NCBI RefSeq assembly: GCF_021922925.1 | Contig: NZ_CP040786.1 | Span: 992,001 to 1,056,000 of the forward strand | Reading direction: 5' to 3' | From: Clavibacter phaseoli | Lineage (GTDB): Bacteria; Actinomycetota; Actinomycetes; Actinomycetales; Microbacteriaceae | DNA: 64,000 nucleotides | Shown: positions 25,868-35,095 of the stretch, one piece after another | How the letters are laid out: each line of letters opens with the position of its first letter | Position numbering within the stretch: position 1 is the stretch's first letter | The notes under the pieces: generated by a model | Told to the model about the DNA's origin: nothing | Seen by the model: only the letters and a program-made list of their open reading frames with translations | The model's database searches: none | Made by a program: the position numbers and the translations under genes

Positions 25868-28339
25868 GTGACAGACCAGCTCTCGCCCGCGGAACGCTAC
25901 GCGGCCTCCCGCAGCCGTCGCAGCCTCCCGCTCCTCGAGTCCTTCGCGAGCGGCCTGCGCTTCGACCTCGACCCGTTCCAGCGCGCCGCCGCGGAGTCGC
26001 TGGAGAACGGCCGCAGCGTGCTCGTCGCGGCGCCGACGGGTGCCGGCAAGACGGTCGTCGCCGAGTTCGCCGTCTACCTCGCGATGCAGCGGCCGAGCGC
26101 GAAGATCTTCTACACGGCGCCGATGAAGGCGCTGAGCAACCAGAAGTACGCCGAGCTCGTGGCCGAGTACGGCCCCGACGAGGTGGGCCTGCTCACGGGC
26201 GACACCAACGTCAACAGCCGCGCGCGCATCGTCGTCATGACGACCGAGGTGCTGCGCAACATGCTCTACGCCGACTCCGACCTGCTCCGCGACCTCGCGT
26301 TCGTGATCATGGACGAGGTGCACTACCTGGCCGACCGCTTCCGCGGCGCCGTGTGGGAGGAGGTCATCATCCACCTCCCGCAGACCGTGCGGATGATCTC
26401 GCTGAGCGCCACCGTCTCGAATGCCGAGGAGTTCGGCGACTGGCTGCAGGCGGTGCGCGGCGAGACGGACGTCATCGTCTCCGAGGAGCGGCCCGTGCCC
26501 CTCGAGCAGCACGTGATCGTGCGGCACCGCATGGTCGACCTCTTCGACTCGTCGGGCCTCGCCGCGACGCACCGCGTCAACCCCGAGCTGGTGCGCATGA
26601 CGCACGGCGGCGGGCGCGAGGCCGTGCGCGTGCGCGGCGGCCAGGGGCACTCGCGGGGTCGCGCGGGTGCGGGCGGCGGATCCGGCCGCAAGGCGCCCGG
26701 CCCGTGGGACCGCGGCCGCATGGACCGTCCCGAGGTGGTCGCCCTCCTCGAGGAGCGGAACCTGCTCCCGGCCATCTTCTTCATCTTCAGCCGCGCGGGC
26801 TGCGACGCCGCCGTCAAGCAGGTGCTGCGCGCGGGCGTCCGGCTCACGCACGCGCACGAGCGCGACGAGATCCGCGCCGTCGTGGAGGAGCGCTGCCGCA
26901 CCCTCCGCGACGAGGACCTCGCCGTCCTCGGCTACTGGGAGTGGCTCGAGGGCCTGGAGCGCGGCGTCGCGGCGCACCACGCGGGCATGCTGCCGGCGTT
27001 CAAGGAGGTCGTCGAGGAGCTGTTCCAGCGGAAGCTCGTCAAGGCCGTCTTCGCGACGGAGACCCTCGCGCTCGGCATCAACATGCCCGCGCGCACGGTC
27101 GTGCTCGAGCAGCTCGAGAAGTTCAACGGCGAGGCGCGCGTGCCGCTCACGCCGGGGGAGTACACGCAGCTGACGGGACGCGCCGGCCGCCGCGGCATCG
27201 ACGTCGAGGGCCACGCGGTCATCCAGTGGAAGGACGGGCTGGATCCGCAGGCCGTCGCCTCGCTCGCCTCCCGCCGCACGTACCCGCTCAACTCCAGCTT
27301 CCGGCCCACCTACAACATGGCCGTGAACCTCATCGACCAGTTCGGGCGCGAGCGCACGCGCGAGGTGCTCGAGTCGTCGTTCGCGCAGTTCCAGGCCGAC
27401 CGCGCCGTGGTGGACCTCGCCCGCAAGGTGCGCACGCAGGAGGAGTCGCTCGCCGGCTACGAGAAGGCGATGGTCTGCCACCTCGGCGACTTCCGCGAGT
27501 ACTCCGGCCTCCGCCGCGAGCTCAGCGACCTCGAGCGCGCGACCGCCGCCCGCGCCGACATGCAGCAGCCCGGCCAGCACGGCGAGCGGGACAAGCGCCA
27601 GCGACAGCTCACGGACCTCCGCCGCCGGATGAAGGCGCACCCCTGCCACGCGTGCAAGGACCGCGAGTCGCACGCGCGCTGGGCGGAGCGCTGGTGGCGC
27701 CTCAAGCGGCAGACGGACGCGCTCGGGCAGCAGATCCGCACCCGCACCAACGCGGTGGCCAAGGTCTTCGACCGCGTCACGGAGCTGCTGCTGTCGCTCG
27801 GCTACCTCAAGCGCGCCGCCGACGGGCAGGTCGCGCCGACGCCCAACGGCCGGATGCTCAAGCGCATCTACGGCGATCGCGACCTCCTCGTCGCCGAGTG
27901 CCTCCGCACGCAGGTCTGGGTGGACCTGGATCCCGCCGCCCTCGCCGCCATGGCCGCCTCGCTCGTGTACCAGCCCCGTCGCGACGAGGGCGACCGCAAC
28001 GACCGCAACCTCCCGCGCGGTCCGTTCCGCGCGGCGCTCGAGCGCACGGAGGAGATCTGGTCGCGCCTCGACGACGTCGAGCGCGAGCGCCGTCTGCCGA
28101 CCACCGACCCGCTGTCCACCGGGCTGTGCGCCCCGATGCACCGCTGGGCGCGCGGCGGCAGCCTCGACGCCGTGCTCGACGAGGCCGACCTCGCCGCCGG
28201 CGACTTCGTGCGCTGGACGAAGCAGACGATCGACCTGCTCGACCAGCTCTCGATCGTGGCCGACGGCCCCGTCTCCCGGAACGCCCGCACGGCGCTCGAC
28301 AGCATCCGGCGCGGCATCGTCGCGTACTCGTCGGTGTGA
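25868..28339 (+). CDS. helY: HelY-type DEAD/DEAH-box RNA helicase (Ski2/Mtr4-like)
   Basis: 823 residues, SF2 helicase of the Ski2-like family conserved downstream of tatAC in Actinobacteria. Walker A APTGAGKT with Lys61, DEVH at 149-152, SAT in LSATVSNAEEF, motif V TLALGINMPARTV and motif VI QLTGRAGRRG are present. A Gly/Arg-rich insert (about 245-280) interrupts the RecA domains. The C-terminal part carries PCHACKDRESH, a possible metal site, and a DSHCT-like domain. Likely acts in RNA turnover; the precise role is unproven. Lnt overlaps its stop as GTGA. Confidence 0.92.
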   Translation: MTDQLSPAERYAASRSRRSLPLLESFASGLRFDLDPFQRAAAESLENGRSVLVAAPTGAGKTVVAEFAVYLAMQRPSAKIFYTAPMKALSNQKYAELVAEYGPDEVGLLTGDTNVNSRARIVVMTTEVLRNMLYADSDLLRDLAFVIMDEVHYLADRFRGAVWEEVIIHLPQTVRMISLSATVSNAEEFGDWLQAVRGETDVIVSEERPVPLEQHVIVRHRMVDLFDSSGLAATHRVNPELVRMTHGGGREAVRVRGGQGHSRGRAGAGGGSGRKAPGPWDRGRMDRPEVVALLEERNLLPAIFFIFSRAGCDAAVKQVLRAGVRLTHAHERDEIRAVVEERCRTLRDEDLAVLGYWEWLEGLERGVAAHHAGMLPAFKEVVEELFQRKLVKAVFATETLALGINMPARTVVLEQLEKFNGEARVPLTPGEYTQLTGRAGRRGIDVEGHAVIQWKDGLDPQAVASLASRRTYPLNSSFRPTYNMAVNLIDQFGRERTREVLESSFAQFQADRAVVDLARKVRTQEESLAGYEKAMVCHLGDFREYSGLRRELSDLERATAARADMQQPGQHGERDKRQRQLTDLRRRMKAHPCHACKDRESHARWAERWWRLKRQTDALGQQIRTRTNAVAKVFDRVTELLLSLGYLKRAADGQVAPTPNGRMLKRIYGDRDLLVAECLRTQVWVDLDPAALAAMAASLVYQPRRDEGDRNDRNLPRGPFRAALERTEEIWSRLDDVERERRLPTTDPLSTGLCAPMHRWARGGSLDAVLDEADLAAGDFVRWTKQTIDLLDQLSIVADGPVSRNARTALDSIRRGIVAYSSV

Positions 28340-29934
28340 CCGCGCTCGCCCGCGCTCCCCGACGGGAGCGCCCGCTCTTCGCGCCGCCGCTCGCCCTCAC
28401 GCACGCCGAGCCGGCCAGCCCGCCGCTGCCGCTGTGGGGCGCGCTCCTGGCGGCCGCGGCGTCCGGGCCCGTGATGGACGCCGCGTACCCGGACCGCGGG
28501 CTGTGGCCTCTCGTCTTCTCGGGGATCGCCCTCGTGCTGCTCGCCCTGCGGGGCCGGCGCGCCGGGCCGGCGTTCCTCGTCGGGCTCGTGGCCGGGCTCG
28601 CGTTCTACCTCACCCACATCGAGTGGGCGTCGCTGTACCTCGGGCCGGTACCGTGGATCGCACTGTCGGCCCTGGAGTCGCTGTTCGTCGCCACCGGGGC
28701 GGTCGCCATCGCGACGGCGACGCGCTGGATCCCGCGCGCGTTCCCCACGGTCGCCGGCCGCGTCATCCTCCTCCCGGTCGCGGTCGCGGGGCTCTGGACC
28801 GCGCGCGAGGCGATCTCGGCGGTGTGGCCCTACGGCGGCTTCGCATGGGGACGCGTGTCGCTGTCGCAGTCGGAGAGCCCGTTCGCGCACCTGGTGACCT
28901 GGCTCGGCCTCTCCGGCCTGTCCTTCGTGCTCGTCCTCCTCGTCGCGCTGCTGCTCGAGCTCGCCGCGGAGGAGCGCGTGCGGCGGTCCTCCCGGGCGCT
29001 CGTCGCGGGGATCGGGGTCGCCCTCGTGCTCGTCGTGCCCGCGTTCCCCGTCACGACCACGGGGACGACCCGCGTCGCGGCGGTCCAGGGCAACGCCAAG
29101 GCCGGGTACTTCGACGGCGCGCGCTACGGCGACATCCTCCGCGCGCACCTGGCCGCCACCGCGGAGATCCCCGCGGACGCCGGCGTCGACATGGTGGTGT
29201 GGCCCGAGAACGCGGCCGACGCGGATCCGCTGCGGGATCCCGGCTCGGCCGCCGCCCTCGACCGCGTGGTCGCGCGACTCGGCGCCCCGCTCGTCGTGGG
29301 CACGGTGACCGAGCGCGACGGCCGCTACTACAACGAGTCGCTCGTGTGGACCGGGGGAGGGGCGACCGACCACTACGACAAGAAGCACCCCGTGCCCTTC
29401 GGCGAGTACGTGCCCGACCGCGCGTTCTGGGAGCCGTTCGCACCCGACCTCATCGGCCTCATCCAGCGCGAGTACACGCCGGGCACGACCGACCAGGTGA
29501 TGGACGTCGCGGGGGTGACCGCGGGCATCGCGATCTGCTTCGACATCGTCGACGACCAGCTGACGACCGACATGGTGCACGAGGGTGCGGACATCATCCT
29601 CGCCCAGTCGAACAACGCCGACTTCGGCCGCACCGACGAGAGCGTGCAGCAGCTCGCGATCGCCCGGATGCGCGCCCTCGAGACGGGCCGCAGCGTCGTC
29701 AACATCTCGACCGTCGGCACTAGCGCGATCGTCGGGCCCGACGGCCGCGACATCGACCGGCTGCCCTGGTTCACGGCAGGATCGATGGTGGTCGACGTGC
29801 CGACCGCCGACGTCGTGACACCGGCGATCCTCGTGGGCCGCGACATCGAGTGGCTCGTGTCGGGTCTCGGCCTCGGGGCCCTGGCCGTCGCCGGCCTCGC
29901 GCTCGGCCGCCGCGGCCGTCGCGCCGCGCGCTGA
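28336..29934 (+). CDS. lnt: Apolipoprotein N-acyltransferase
   Basis: 532 residues. N-acylates the lipidated cysteine of lipoproteins at the outer face of the membrane. Six to seven membrane helices occupy about 35-235, then a nitrilase domain (about 250-500) with the triad E291 (WPENAAD), K349 (DKKHPVPFGEY) and C401 (AICFDIVDD), and a final membrane helix near 515. The GTG start overlaps the helY stop. Lipoproteins in this window (solute-binding protein, FKBP) are its expected substrates. Confidence 0.92.
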   Translation: MTALARAPRRERPLFAPPLALTHAEPASPPLPLWGALLAAAASGPVMDAAYPDRGLWPLVFSGIALVLLALRGRRAGPAFLVGLVAGLAFYLTHIEWASLYLGPVPWIALSALESLFVATGAVAIATATRWIPRAFPTVAGRVILLPVAVAGLWTAREAISAVWPYGGFAWGRVSLSQSESPFAHLVTWLGLSGLSFVLVLLVALLLELAAEERVRRSSRALVAGIGVALVLVVPAFPVTTTGTTRVAAVQGNAKAGYFDGARYGDILRAHLAATAEIPADAGVDMVVWPENAADADPLRDPGSAAALDRVVARLGAPLVVGTVTERDGRYYNESLVWTGGGATDHYDKKHPVPFGEYVPDRAFWEPFAPDLIGLIQREYTPGTTDQVMDVAGVTAGIAICFDIVDDQLTTDMVHEGADIILAQSNNADFGRTDESVQQLAIARMRALETGRSVVNISTVGTSAIVGPDGRDIDRLPWFTAGSMVVDVPTADVVTPAILVGRDIEWLVSGLGLGALAVAGLALGRRGRRAAR

Positions 29935-29955
29935 CCGGGCGGCGGCCGCACGCAG

Positions 29956-29988
29956 AGGAGCACCCCCGGCCATGCCGGGGGTGCTCCT
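29956..29988. terminator. Bidirectional terminator between lnt and rbpA
   Basis: A perfect 15-bp stem (AGGAGCACCCCCGGC and its complement) with a CAT loop lies between the two convergent stops. No U-tract on either side. Confidence 0.8.
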
Positions 29989-30015
29989 GGTGGGTTCGCG
30001 AGCGGAGGGGTCGGG

Positions 30016-30381
30016 TCAGGCGCCGATGCGGTGCTGACCGCGCCGCGCGCGGAGGGTGGCGAGGCGCTCCTCGAGGAGCTCCTCCAGCTCGGCGCGCGTC
30101 CGGCGCTCGAGCAGCATGTCCCAGTGGCTCCGGGGGACCTTCGCCTCGACCTCGTCGTGGGCGACGGGGGCGCCCTCGGCGTCGAGGAGGCGACCCTCCA
30201 AGCCGCTCTTCGGCGATTCCCAGACCTCGGGGACCTCGGCGTCGGCCGAGAACACGACCTCGAAGGTGGTCCCGTCGGTCGTGCGGTACGTCTTCCTCTG
30301 CCGGGGGGAGAAGCTGACGCCCTCCTCGCTCTGCAGGCTCGTGGACCCGAGCCGCATCCCGCGCAAGCTGCGATCTGCCAT
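30016..30381 (-). CDS. rbpA: RNA polymerase-binding protein RbpA
   Basis: 121 residues, an actinobacterial transcription factor that binds RNA polymerase and group I/II sigma factors and stabilises the open complex. The N-terminal tail (RSLRGMRLGSTSLQSEEGV), the core domain (FSPRQRKTYRTTDGTTFEVVFSADAEVPEVW), and the basic linker plus sigma-interaction helix (SHWDMLLERRTRAELEELLEER) are all in place. The Cys residues that bind zinc in some orthologues are absent (core has Thr/Ser). ATG has AGAGGAG upstream. Confidence 0.95.
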   Translation of the reverse strand: MADRSLRGMRLGSTSLQSEEGVSFSPRQRKTYRTTDGTTFEVVFSADAEVPEVWESPKSGLEGRLLDAEGAPVAHDEVEAKVPRSHWDMLLERRTRAELEELLEERLATLRARRGQHRIGA

Positions 30382-30441
30382 GGTGGTCTCCTCTCGCGAT
30401 GCACTCCCCGTTGTAAACCGCGCGGCTGTGAGGATCCTTTC

Positions 30442-31230
30442 TCAGGACGACCGGTTCCCAGGCGAATCCCAGTCCCTGGTGCCGAGGGCGGCGAGCGCGA
30501 GGTCGGGGCGGTCGGTCACGACGCCGTGCACCCCGGCCCGCACCAGGCGGACCATCTCGTCCGGGTCGTCCACGGTCCAGACGTGGACCTCGCGGACGGC
30601 GCGCGCGAGCCGGCCGATCATCGCGGGGGAGACCATGCGGATCCCGAGCACCCGCCGGGGCATCTGCACGGCGTCGACGCCGCGGAGGGCCCGGCGCACC
30701 ACCGGTGCGAGACCCAGCCGCGCGCCGAGGATCGCGAGCACCAGGCGTCCGGCGTCGGCGGAGGTCGCCGCGCCGGGGAGGAGGGCCAGCGCGCGTCGGC
30801 GCCGGGAGCCCGAGAACGACGTGACGAGCACGCGGTCGACGGAGTCGGCGGCGCGGATCGCCCGGGCGGCGGCGGCCGGGGCGTCCCGGCCCTTCACGTC
30901 GATGTTCAGCCGGGCGTCGGGCAGGGCCGCCAGCAGCTCCGCGAGCGTCGCGACGCGCGCGCCGGATCCGAGGTCGATCGCGCGCAGGTCGGCAAGGGTC
31001 GCGTCCCGGACGCGACCCCGGCGGCCCGTGAGGCGGCGGAGGTCGTCGTCGTGCCAGAGCACGCACACGCCGTCGGATGTGACGTGCACGTCCGTCTCGA
31101 GGTGCGTCACGCCGAGCTCCCACGCCGCGCGGAAGGCCTCGAGGGTGTTCTCCACCGCGCCGGATCCGGTCCACCCGCGATGCGCGAGGACGCGGGGCAC
31201 GCCGCCGGAGAACCAGGCGCCGGACGTCAC
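30442..31230 (-). CDS. Glycerophosphodiester phosphodiesterase
   Basis: 262 residues, GDPD TIM barrel. Catalytic elements: VLAHRGWTGSGAVENTLEAF (first His-Arg), the metal-binding LETDVHVTSDGVCVLWHDD (Glu-x-Asp, second His), and NIDVKG. The C-terminal VHVWTVDDPDEM and GVVTDRPDL are typical. No signal peptide, so probably cytoplasmic. It hydrolyses glycerophosphodiesters to glycerol-3-phosphate. GTG start overlaps the stop of the upstream NfeD-like gene (GTGA). Confidence 0.92.
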   Translation of the reverse strand: MTSGAWFSGGVPRVLAHRGWTGSGAVENTLEAFRAAWELGVTHLETDVHVTSDGVCVLWHDDDLRRLTGRRGRVRDATLADLRAIDLGSGARVATLAELLAALPDARLNIDVKGRDAPAAAARAIRAADSVDRVLVTSFSGSRRRRALALLPGAATSADAGRLVLAILGARLGLAPVVRRALRGVDAVQMPRRVLGIRMVSPAMIGRLARAVREVHVWTVDDPDEMVRLVRAGVHGVVTDRPDLALAALGTRDWDSPGNRSS

Positions 31231-31541
31231 GCGGGCGGGACGCGGTCGTCGTGCGCGGGCGGCGGGTCGAGCGAGCCGTCGTCGTCCGCGACCTCGCCCT
31301 CGACCGGGAGCGCGCGCAGCAGCGCCGGGCGCGCGGCACCGAGCAGGGCGGCCGCGGCGACGACGGCGACGAGCGCCTGCAGCCACCAGGGAGCGCCCAC
31401 GAGTCCCACCAGCAGGCCCGTCAGCGCCGCGACGCCGCCGCAGAGGCCGACCAGGTCGAGCCGGCGCATCTCCGCGACGACCGCCGCGACGATCAGCGCG
31501 AGCCAGGCGATCCACGCGTCGTCGTCGAGGAGGACCGTCAC
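31227..31541 (-). CDS. Small membrane protein, NfeD-like membrane segment
   Basis: 104 residues with three hydrophobic helices. The layout WIAWLALIVAAVVAEMRRLDLVG, a Gly/Leu-rich pair, then LQALVAVVAAAALLGAARPALLR looks like the membrane part of NfeD proteins (Glu near the end of helix 1, Gln-Ala at the start of helix 3, Arg-Pro at its end), but the C-terminal OB-fold is missing; an acidic, Pro-rich tail replaces it. GTG has GAGGGAG upstream. Co-transcribed with the phosphodiesterase. The family tie is an inference from pattern. Confidence 0.7.
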   Translation of the reverse strand: MTVLLDDDAWIAWLALIVAAVVAEMRRLDLVGLCGGVAALTGLLVGLVGAPWWLQALVAVVAAAALLGAARPALLRALPVEGEVADDDGSLDPPPAHDDRVPPA

Positions 31542-31718
31542 CCGCTGCTCCCTCGCTCCGTGGACCGGATGCCCCGAACCTAGCCCACCGCCCGGACGCC
31601 GGGCGATAGGCTCTCCTGGCCGTCAGCGTGGTGTCCCGCCCGCGCGGCCCGTCCCGCCCGTCCCTCGCCGGACGGCCCGTCGCGCGCATCCGGCGCGCAC
31701 CCCTGGAGGAGTACCGCT

Positions 31719-32498
31719 GTGAGCACCGTCGACGAGATCCGCCCCTTCGCCCCCGACGAGCTCCGCGGCCGCCGCGCGCTCGTCACCGGGTCCTCCCGCG
31801 GCATCGGCGCCGACACGGTCGCGTACCTCGCGGAGGCGGGCGCCGACGTCGTCGTCAACTACCGCAACAAGGCCGCGCGCGCCGAGAAGCTCGTCGCGAA
31901 GCTCGTCGAGGGCGGCACGAAGGCCATCGCCGTCGGCGCCGACCTCACGGATCCGGGCTCCGTCGACCGGCTGATGGAGACCGTCCGCGCCGAGCTCGGC
32001 GGCCTCGACGTCCTCGTGCTCAACGCGTCCGGAGGCATGGAGAGCGGCATGGCCGAGGACTACGCCATGACGCTCAACCGCGACGCCCAGCTGAACGTGC
32101 TCCGGAGCGCGCTCCCGCTCCTGTCCGAGGGCGGCCGGGTCGTCTTCGTCACGAGCCACCAGGCCCACTTCATCCGCACCACCGAGACGATGCCCGAGTA
32201 CGAGGCCGTCGCCCGCAGCAAGCGCGCGGGGGAGGACGCCCTGCGCGAGCTCATCCCCGAGCTCGACTCCCGCGGCATCGGCTTCGTCGTCGTCTCCGGC
32301 GACATGATCGAGGGCACCATCACGGCCACGCTCCTCAGCCGCATGAACCCCGAGGCCATCCAGGAGCGCAAGGAGGCGTCCGGCGGCCTCTACAACGTCT
32401 CGCAATTCGCGGCCGAGGTCGCGCGCGCCGTCGTCGACCCGATCCCCGCGGAGCACCTGCGCCTCGTCGGCGACACGAGCAGCTTCCGGCCCGAGTGA
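31719..32498 (+). CDS. SDR-family oxidoreductase with atypical active site
   Basis: 259 residues. The cofactor-binding TGSSRGIG and LNASGG motifs are intact, and VFVTSHQ supplies the catalytic Ser position. The usual YxxxK is replaced by EYEAVARSKRAGE: the Lys is kept, but the Tyr sits seven residues before it rather than four, where Val is found. GTG start with GGAGGA 10 nt upstream. It may use a shifted Tyr or act as a non-catalytic NAD(P) binder. It stands alone between divergent and co-directional neighbours. Confidence 0.88.
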   Translation: MSTVDEIRPFAPDELRGRRALVTGSSRGIGADTVAYLAEAGADVVVNYRNKAARAEKLVAKLVEGGTKAIAVGADLTDPGSVDRLMETVRAELGGLDVLVLNASGGMESGMAEDYAMTLNRDAQLNVLRSALPLLSEGGRVVFVTSHQAHFIRTTETMPEYEAVARSKRAGEDALRELIPELDSRGIGFVVVSGDMIEGTITATLLSRMNPEAIQERKEASGGLYNVSQFAAEVARAVVDPIPAEHLRLVGDTSSFRPE

Positions 32499-32524
32499 CC
32501 CGGGGCCGGGCGACGACCCGGGGC

Positions 32525-32530
32525 TAGGCT
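32525..32530 (+). promoter_or_regulatory. -10 box TAGGCT, leaderless-type promoter
   Basis: Ends 7 nt before the S9 peptidase ATG; gap CGATCCG without Shine-Dalgarno. Confidence 0.5.
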
Positions 32531-32537
32531 CGATCCG

Positions 32538-34625
32538 ATGAAGACCACGGATCTCGACCTCCTCACCTCCGTCTCCCGCCCCGCCGTCTCGCCCGACGGC
32601 CGCCTGGCCGTCGTCTCCGTGACGCGCCCGCGGGTGCATGCCGACGCGTACACCGGGCAGCTGTGGGAGGTGACGACGGTCGGATCCGCGCCCCCGCGCC
32701 GCATCACGCGCGGCTTCCGCGACACCTCGCCGCGGCTCTCGCCGGACGGCGCCGTCATCGCGTTCCTCCGCGCCGAGCCGAAGGGGCCGCCGCAGCTGCA
32801 CGTGGTCCGGACGACGGGCGGCGAGCCGGTCGCGCTGACGGACGAGCTGCTCGGCGTCGGCGCCTTCGACTGGTCGCCCGACGGCTCGCGCATCGTCTAC
32901 GCCGCGCGCGTCGCCGAGCCCGGTCGCTACGGGAGCGTCGAGGGCGTGTCGCCCGCGGCCGAGCCCGCTCGCCGGATCACCACCACCAAGTACCTCGCGA
33001 ACGGCCTGGGCTGGTCCACCGACCGGCACACGCAGCTCTCCCTCGTCGACCTGCCCGAGCTGGACGCGGAGCCCTTCGTGGCCGCCGTCCCGTCGGGCTA
33101 CCCCGATGCCGCGGATCCCGCCGTGCGCGGCGACGGAGCCGGCGCCACGCCGTCGGCCGCCGAGCGCGCGGGCGTCCCGCCGGTCGTCCGACTCACCGAC
33201 GAGCCCGTCGACCACGACGCGCCGCGCTTCTCCGCCGACGGATCCGAGGTCCTGTTCGTCGCGTCGCGCCACGACGGCCGCGATGACGACCTGCTGTCCG
33301 GCGCCTACGCCGTGGCCGTGCCCGCCCGCGGCGGCGCGGCTTCCGGCGTGCCGGAGGTCCGCACGGTCGTCCCGCACGAGGCCGGGCTCGGCATCGCGGA
33401 GGTCGCCTCCGTCGACGGAGGCCGGATCTACCTGCTCGCGCAGGACCTGGGGGAGAGGGGCGTCGACTTCGTCGCCCGCAACACCGCCCTCTACGTCCTC
33501 GACGCCGACGACGCCGCGCCGCGCGTCCTCACGGACGCCGAGACCGTCGACCTCGGCGGCAGCGGCATCACGGTGGAGGACCGCGACGCCGTCCTCGTGC
33601 TCAACGGATCGCGCGGCACGGTACAGCTGCTCCGCGTCACCGCGGATGGCGCCGTCGAGGCGCTCGTCGACGACCAGGTCGAGGTCACCGCGGTCGGCGT
33701 CGGGGGAGGGGCCGTCGTGGTCGCCCTCACCGACCCGCGCACGCACGGCGACCTCGCGCTCGTCCGCGCCGACCGCCCCGCCGACGGCGGATCCGCGCTC
33801 GTCCCGCTCACCGACTTCTCCGCGCCGCTGCGGGAGTCGGGGATCCGCCCGCTGCACGAGCTCGTCGTCGAGGGCCGCGACGGGTACCCGGTGCACGGCT
33901 GGGTCGTCCTGCCCGAGGGGGAGGGGCCGCACCCGGTCCTGCTCGTGATCCACGGCGGGCCGTACGCCGCCTACGGCGTGCACCTCTTCGACGAGGCGCA
34001 GGTCTACGCCGACGCCGGATACGCGGTCCTCCTGTGCAACCCGCGCGGCGCCGCCGGGTACGGCCAGGCGCACGGACGGGTCATCAAGGAGCGCATGGGC
34101 ACCGTCGACATGCACGACGTGCTCGACTTCCTCGACGGCGCGATCGCGGTGCACGAGTCCATCGACGGATCCCGCGCCGGCATCATGGGCGGCTCCTACG
34201 GCGGCTACCTCACCGCCTGGACCATCGCGCACGAGCACCGCTTCCAGGGCGCGATCGTCGAGCGCGGCTTCCTCGACCCCGAGCTGTTCACCGGCACCTC
34301 CGACATCGGCACGTTCTTCGGCGAGGAGTACGCGGGTCACGACGAGGAGACGCGCCGCGCGCAGAGCCCGCAGGCGTTCGCGCACCAGGTGCGCACGCCG
34401 ACGTTCGTCGTCCACTCCGAGGACGACCTGCGCTGCCCGCTGTCGCAGGCCGAGCGGTACCACCTGGCGCTCGTGCGCGCGGGCGTCGAGACCGAGATGC
34501 TCGTGTTCCCCGGGGAGGACCACGAGCTCAGCCGGTCCGGTCGGCCGCGCCACCGCATGCAGCGCTTCGAGGCGATCCTCGACTGGTGGGACCGGCACCT
34601 GCCGGTCACCGGCGGCGCGCGGTGA
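32538..34625 (+). CDS. S9-family prolyl oligopeptidase/acylaminoacyl peptidase
   Basis: 695 residues. An N-terminal beta-propeller made of WD40-like repeats (SPDGRLAVVS, SPDGAVIAFL, SPDGSRIVYA) fills residues 1-430; the alpha/beta-hydrolase domain follows. The triad is Ser553 (GGSYGG), Asp630 (HSEDDLRCP) and His662 (GEDHELS). No signal peptide, so likely a cytosolic oligopeptidase. The Nudix gene overlaps its stop as GTGA. Confidence 0.93.
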   Translation: MKTTDLDLLTSVSRPAVSPDGRLAVVSVTRPRVHADAYTGQLWEVTTVGSAPPRRITRGFRDTSPRLSPDGAVIAFLRAEPKGPPQLHVVRTTGGEPVALTDELLGVGAFDWSPDGSRIVYAARVAEPGRYGSVEGVSPAAEPARRITTTKYLANGLGWSTDRHTQLSLVDLPELDAEPFVAAVPSGYPDAADPAVRGDGAGATPSAAERAGVPPVVRLTDEPVDHDAPRFSADGSEVLFVASRHDGRDDDLLSGAYAVAVPARGGAASGVPEVRTVVPHEAGLGIAEVASVDGGRIYLLAQDLGERGVDFVARNTALYVLDADDAAPRVLTDAETVDLGGSGITVEDRDAVLVLNGSRGTVQLLRVTADGAVEALVDDQVEVTAVGVGGGAVVVALTDPRTHGDLALVRADRPADGGSALVPLTDFSAPLRESGIRPLHELVVEGRDGYPVHGWVVLPEGEGPHPVLLVIHGGPYAAYGVHLFDEAQVYADAGYAVLLCNPRGAAGYGQAHGRVIKERMGTVDMHDVLDFLDGAIAVHESIDGSRAGIMGGSYGGYLTAWTIAHEHRFQGAIVERGFLDPELFTGTSDIGTFFGEEYAGHDEETRRAQSPQAFAHQVRTPTFVVHSEDDLRCPLSQAERYHLALVRAGVETEMLVFPGEDHELSRSGRPRHRMQRFEAILDWWDRHLPVTGGAR

Positions 34626-35095
34626 CCGACGGCGAGGTCGTGCGGCATGTCCGCGACACCGCGCGGATCCTGCTGGTCGACGAGCGCGACCGGCTGCTGC
34701 TCTTCCTCACGAACTACTCGGTGCACGTGGACCTGCCGCCGCGCTGGCTGACGCCCGGCGGCGGGATCGACCCGGGGGAGTCGCCCGCCGAGGCGGCCCG
34801 CCGGGAGCTCTTCGAGGAGACCGGCCTGCGCGTCGAGTCCGTCGGGGATCCCGTCTGGGAGCACGACTACGCGCGCCGCCGCATCGACGGCGACCTCGAC
34901 ACCGGGCACTCGACGTTCTACCTGGTGCGCGTGGACGCGTTCGCGCCCGTGTCGGACAACTGGATGCCGGACGAGTTCGACGACATCCACGCGCACCGCT
35001 GGTTCGGGCTCGACGAGCTGGCCGCGACGGAGGATCCGATCGAGCCGGCCGAGCTGGTGGAGGTCGCGCGCGAGGTGCTGTCGCGGAGGTCGTGA
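34622..35095 (+). CDS. Nudix hydrolase
   Basis: 157 residues with a full Nudix box: G47, E53, R61-E62-L63, E65-E66 and G68-L69. It hydrolyses a nucleoside-diphosphate-linked compound using Mg2+; the substrate is unknown. The PxRWLTPGGG and DEFDDIHAHRWFGLDEL elements resemble mutT-like members of Actinobacteria. Translation is probably coupled to the upstream peptidase through the 4-nt overlap. Confidence 0.92.
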   Translation: MTDGEVVRHVRDTARILLVDERDRLLLFLTNYSVHVDLPPRWLTPGGGIDPGESPAEAARRELFEETGLRVESVGDPVWEHDYARRRIDGDLDTGHSTFYLVRVDAFAPVSDNWMPDEFDDIHAHRWFGLDELAATEDPIEPAELVEVAREVLSRRS

